Source: Coccinella septempunctata
Lineage: Eukaryota; Arthropoda; Insecta; Coleoptera; Coccinellidae
NCBI RefSeq assembly: GCF_907165205.1
Contig: NC_058191.1
Location: 18,168,501-18,232,500 of the forward strand
Length of the DNA stretch: 64,000 nucleotides
Direction: 5' to 3'
This document shows, piece after piece, positions 60,361 through 64,000 of the stretch. A program made the position numbers and the translations under genes. Below the pieces are notes generated by a model, which made no database searches, was not told the DNA's origin, and saw only the letters and a program-made list of their open reading frames with translations. Each line of letters opens with the position of its first letter. The stretch's first letter is position 1.

Positions 60361-61018
60361 TGTAAAAACTGTGAACAATTAATAACAAATCGAAATCCAG
60401 CCATTAAGTGTACTGGTTTTTGCGGGGTTTCTTATCATGCCAACGGAACATGCAGTGAAATTAAAAAGATACAAAGGGTCAGCTGGCCGTTATCACTGAA
60501 CTACCTGGTGCTGGTTGGCGGTGTTCGTCATGCAGAGGTGGATCCATCCCCGAGGTGACTCATCCGGTGTAATCACGGAGACACCTCGTCGTTCGTTTGA
60601 TTTTTCGGCAGCAAGCAGGGCGGCGGATGAGACCAGGAGGAACATTGGTGGGTCCGTTCAGGGAGAATTCAGCAGCCTTATCGATCACCTTACCCAGGAG
60701 GTAAAGGGTTTGAAGGACTCAGTCAATTTTTGTTGTGATAAGACCACCGATTTCGAGGTTAAACTCCTCAAATTCAACGAGATCATAGCTGCCGTTTCGA
60801 GATTAGAGATGGAGAATAATAAGCTAGCTGGGGAAGTATCCCTTCTTAACAATAAGATCGAAAACTTGGAGAGACATAGCCGACAAAACAACGTGGAAAT
60901 ACAAAATGTGCCAGATAGATCTGGTGAAAATCTGATTGAAGTTGTGTCCTCTATTGGTTCTTATATGGACATTCAAATAGAGCGGAGTTCAATAGATTAC
61001 GTTACAAGAGTACATTAA
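60361..61018 (+). pseudogene. CR1-like LINE ORF1, right copy
   Basis: Mirror of 47,593-48,262: the finger CKNCEQ at 60,361, a frame change, then 167 codons from 60,515 with the same coiled coil. It differs from the left copy by FVMQ for FVKQ. Ends TAA at 61,016. Confidence 0.7.
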
Positions 61019-61310
61019 AGATGAACACAAGAATATAATAGTCAGATTTATTTATTTCAAAGACAATTCCTGACGATTTCCTTGCCTCTTTTCGCAGGAA
61101 GCGTCTCTCCTTTAAGTCAATCCGCAGTGGCTTGGCTGTAGAGGGAATATCTGATAGATTTTACATAAACGAGTATTTGATACCTACTTACTAGTAAAAT
61201 TATTTTCAAAGAGGCCCGGGCTCTGGCGAGAACGAAAGGATACAAATATGTTTGGACTCAAAACGGCAACGTGCTGATCACGTCTTTTAGTTGTTTTTAC
61301 CAGATTGTGC

Positions 61311-62110
61311 GTTGTCTCAGAACTAAACCAAAAGACTTGGTCATGACTTGGTGTTCGTCAGCGAGTCCTGGTTAAACGACCGTGTATTCGATAGTGAAGT
61401 TGTTGATCCAGCATTGTATTCAATTTTCCGAAGAGATCGATCTACTACATCAAGTGCTAGGAGAGACGGAGGTGGTGTGTTCATCGCAGTCAAGAACAAG
61501 TTAAAGCCTTTTCGAGTACTAGAACTCAAAAGTGACGTCTAGGATGTATGGGTGAAAATTTCAATCAATCATATGAACATTTTGCTCTGTTGTGTATATA
61601 TTCCTCCGACAGATTCTAGTGCTGTAACTAACTTTTGTAACAGACCACATTGTACGAATTGTGGCAGACTTTAATTCACCTAATTTGGTGTGGGAAGAGG
61701 GTACAAACGGAGATTATAAAGCCATTAATGTTGATAGCAGGAGCGAAGAACTTATAGGCTCTTCATCTTTTTTAGAGTAAATGCAGTTCAATACCATTAA
61801 AAATAGTAGCGGAAAAACCCTAGATTTATTTTTTTGCAATAGTTTTTCAATAAACAACGTTCAGAAATGCGATTCTCTCGCTGTCCCGGAGGATAAACAT
61901 CATCCTTTGCTCGAATTTTTGCTAGAGTTCGAACTATTCTTAAAAAATAGTCATGATTATTTTTTCAGTTTCAAAAATGCTGATTCCATTCCATTCCATT
62001 CCATTGCTGATTATGACTTTATAAATAGAACATTAGTTGGAATACCATGGCTTGAATGTTTAGATTGCAGTGATGTGGATTCTGATGTCTTTTACTTTTT
62101 CTTCTTCTAA
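61311..62110 (+). pseudogene. CR1-like LINE endonuclease part, right copy
   Basis: Mirror of 46,493-47,300: SESWLNDRVFDSEVVD at 61,357, ADFNSPNLVWEEG near 61,660, and SGKTLDLFFCNSF at 61,808, with stops between. The RTE fragment begins at 62,111 in the opposite direction, as in the left arm. Confidence 0.7.
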
Positions 62111-63188
62111 TTTCTAGATTAGGCCTAAGGCCTGTTCTTTCATCGAATGAATTCACCTCATCTCAGGTCGATGTCATCACTCCATCTCTTTCTAGGACGG
62201 CCAACACTTCGCCTCCCACTTGGTGACATATCTCTTGCAATTCTCACCAATCTGTCCTCTGTCATTCGTCCAATGTGCCGGTTCCATTCCATTTTCCTTC
62301 CTTTCACCGACTCGTTAATATTTTTCGTCTTACATTCTCTTCTGATGTTTTCACTCCGTTCTCTATCTCTCATTGTTTTGCCTGTTATCCGTCTTAGAAC
62401 TCGCATTTCTGTAGTCTCCAAGAGTCGTCTAGTTTAGAATGTATCTGGTCTCGTCTCCGCGGTGTATATCATGATTGGCCTGATGGTCGTCTTGTAAATA
62501 GGGGTCTTTGTTTCCATTCGGAGATTTCTGTTCTTCCAGATCGTGTTGTTCAAACATCCTGCCACTTTATTGGCCCTAGCGACTTGCTGCCTTACTTCCT
62601 CTTCCACGTTCCCATAGTTTGTTAAACTCACACTCAGGTATCCAAATGATGACTCATGCTTGATAACCTTACCATCTACCTCCAGTTTGCCTCTTAAAGG
62701 TTCCCTAGACATACACTTGGTTATCTCGACCGAGATCAGCATGATTTTTTTTGCCGTGGTATTGAAAACATGCAGGAGTCTCTGAAGGTCATCTTCACTT
62801 TCGGCCATTATCACTGCATCATCTTCGTAGCAGAGAATTTGGATTTCCCTGTTACCCATTCTGTAGCCTATTCCCCTGCGCACTCTTTTGATAATTTCAT
62901 CCATTATGATGTTAAATAGTAATGGGCTCAAGGAGTCTCCTTGTCTGATGCCACTACTTATTGGGATTTCTTTTTGTTAGTTGGCCGTTGATTCGCGGTT
63001 TCCCTGTATTGTTTCGATATATGTCCCCTATTGTTTCGATGATATTTGGATGTATGTTTCTGTTATATAAGAGGTGTACTATATCCTCCAGTCTTATGCG
63101 ATCAGAGGCTTTTGTTAAGTCTATGAAACACATATAAGCTGGCTTGTAATATGCTATAGATTTTTCCACCACTTCTCGAAACACAATT
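62111..63188 (-). pseudogene. RTE-clade LINE fragment, right copy without the MITE
   Basis: Minus-strand pieces: 62,954-63,184 (SIAYYKPAYMCFIDLTKAS), 62,434-62,931 (SPLLFNIIMDE, CYEDDAVIMAE, then an unbroken NYGNVEEEVRQQVARANK across the MITE target) and 62,158-62,421 (TEMRVLRRITGKTMRDRER). A TAG at about 62,433 separates the last two; the left copy reads through this spot. YEDD is shared with the left copy. The fragment stops at 63,188 inside the RT, beside repeat R, so it is shorter than the left copy. Confidence 0.8.
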
Positions 63189-63189
63189 C

Positions 63190-63815
63190 ACTTTTTTTTC
63201 AGCAGCCATGGAAATTTGACACATTTCACTCTGTATAGTACGAAAATGTGGGGCTATGACGCTTGTCAAAACATTTTTGGGTTTTAAATCAACGCTGTTT
63301 CCCGTTCTCCGTAAAATTTCTGTTATTACGTATTTTATCACAATGTCGAATCTCTGCGGAAAATATGTGACGAACAAAATTGAAGTTTATACAAACTGAT
63401 TGAAGGCAAACCAAATCCAGTTATTTGCAAGGAAAATACAAGAGATCAGTATGATATCATAATATGCACTAGATTGAGGAGAGTTAATGTTCGTTATCTC
63501 CTTTGGCTAAAGTTTGAATGCGTTACATCAGTCGTAGATTTCAAAAATATGAACCAGAAGATGAAATGCATATGATGCAGTGGTTGGGAATGGGTATCTC
63601 CCGAAGGAATTAACAGATAATTACAAGAATGTTGAAATCTTCAACAAAAATCATCTTGCATCAATGGAAGTAAAAGGAATCGAAGGAAGTTTCAAGTCAA
63701 GATGAACTTCACCTTTGAACAGAAATTTCACATGAATAAACAAATAACAGGACAACTGGCGCGTATTTGTGGCTATTCATCTTAATACATTGATATAATA
63801 ATAATAATTAAGTAT
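63190..63815 (-). repeat. Repeat R, copy 4
   Basis: Inverted copy of 33,285-33,890 with the same (ATT)n boundary at about 63,800. Confidence 0.85.
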
Positions 63816-64000
63816 TTATTGATAGATACCTTGAGACATTTATAATGTTTATGACAATTCAAATGAAAAATAGAAAAATCAATGTTCGAGAACTCATTCT
63901 ACGATGACATTCATCGAAAATCCTGTAGTAAACTTTTCGCATTAATTCACTCAAACATAAAATTCTCGAATGCCACCACTTTTTTGGGTCTCCCTATAGA
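63816..64000 (-). pseudogene. Penelope-like element piece, inverted copy at window edge
   Basis: Reverse complement of 33,092-33,284, including RPKKVVAFENFMFE (RPKKVVSFENFMFE in the other copy) on the minus strand. The window ends inside it, so the element continues to the right. Confidence 0.8.

Larger units (their letters stand above)
59096..63188. repeat. Right arm of the second palindrome
   Basis: Inverted copy of 45,136-49,530 without the MITE. It ends at about 63,188, where repeat R begins. Confidence 0.92.

Overview
The window reads as repeat-rich insect nuclear DNA: AT-rich, no host gene, no tRNA or rRNA gene and no bacterial-style operon that I can see. Insect is inferred from the mix of elements: LINEs of the Jockey, CR1-like, RTE and R4/Dong types, a Penelope-like element, a Crypton-type recombinase relic, and many short foldback elements ending in CAGGGTGT. 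The species cannot be told from the sequence; a beetle or hymenopteran is a guess.

1-31,332: one imperfect palindrome of about 31 kb. The outer arms (1-7,275 and 23,290-31,332) are about 97% identical in the two places I compared by eye. The middle is eroded, but anchors still pair across a centre near 15.5 kb. Each arm took its own later insertions. The left arm has a LINE fragment (4,583-5,935) and a foldback transposon with a 9-bp target duplication (9,918-12,809). The right arm has an R4/Dong-like LINE fragment (25,530-26,697), a local tandem duplication and the Crypton relic (21,700-22,713). These differences argue against a simple assembly artefact.

31,333-35,880: a decayed Penelope-like element (32,388-34,612) with a hammerhead-like relic just upstream and an unrelated repeat (R) in its middle. 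Then come a Jockey fragment and a 108-bp inverted repeat whose spacer encodes a near-canonical type I hammerhead ribozyme on the minus strand (35,519-35,603).

35,885-44,705: Jockey-clade LINEs in alternating orientation. One is nearly full length (36,090-40,853), with a TAATG overlap between ORF1 and ORF2, and it faces a related copy tail to tail. A fragment of a CR1-like LINE follows.

44,706-63,188: a second, nested inverted structure. Arms 45,136-49,530 and 59,096-63,188 carry the same series (RTE fragment, CR1-like LINE fragment, R4/Dong-like 3' fragment) in mirror order. Only the left arm has a 286-bp Harbinger-type MITE, and the right arm shows its exact empty site. Between the arms lie two nearly identical CR1-like LINE copies facing away from each other, and a nearly full-length R4/Dong-like LINE whose long frame is broken by a single TGA. 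The right edge (63,190-64,000) is an inverted copy of the R and Penelope region at 33,090-33,890.

The genes do not form a pathway. All recognisable coding potential is for self-mobilisation: reverse transcriptases, endonucleases, nucleic-acid-binding ORF1 proteins and one tyrosine recombinase. Almost all of it is broken. What stands out is the repeated inverted duplication at several scales, which could make the locus a source of hairpin RNA.
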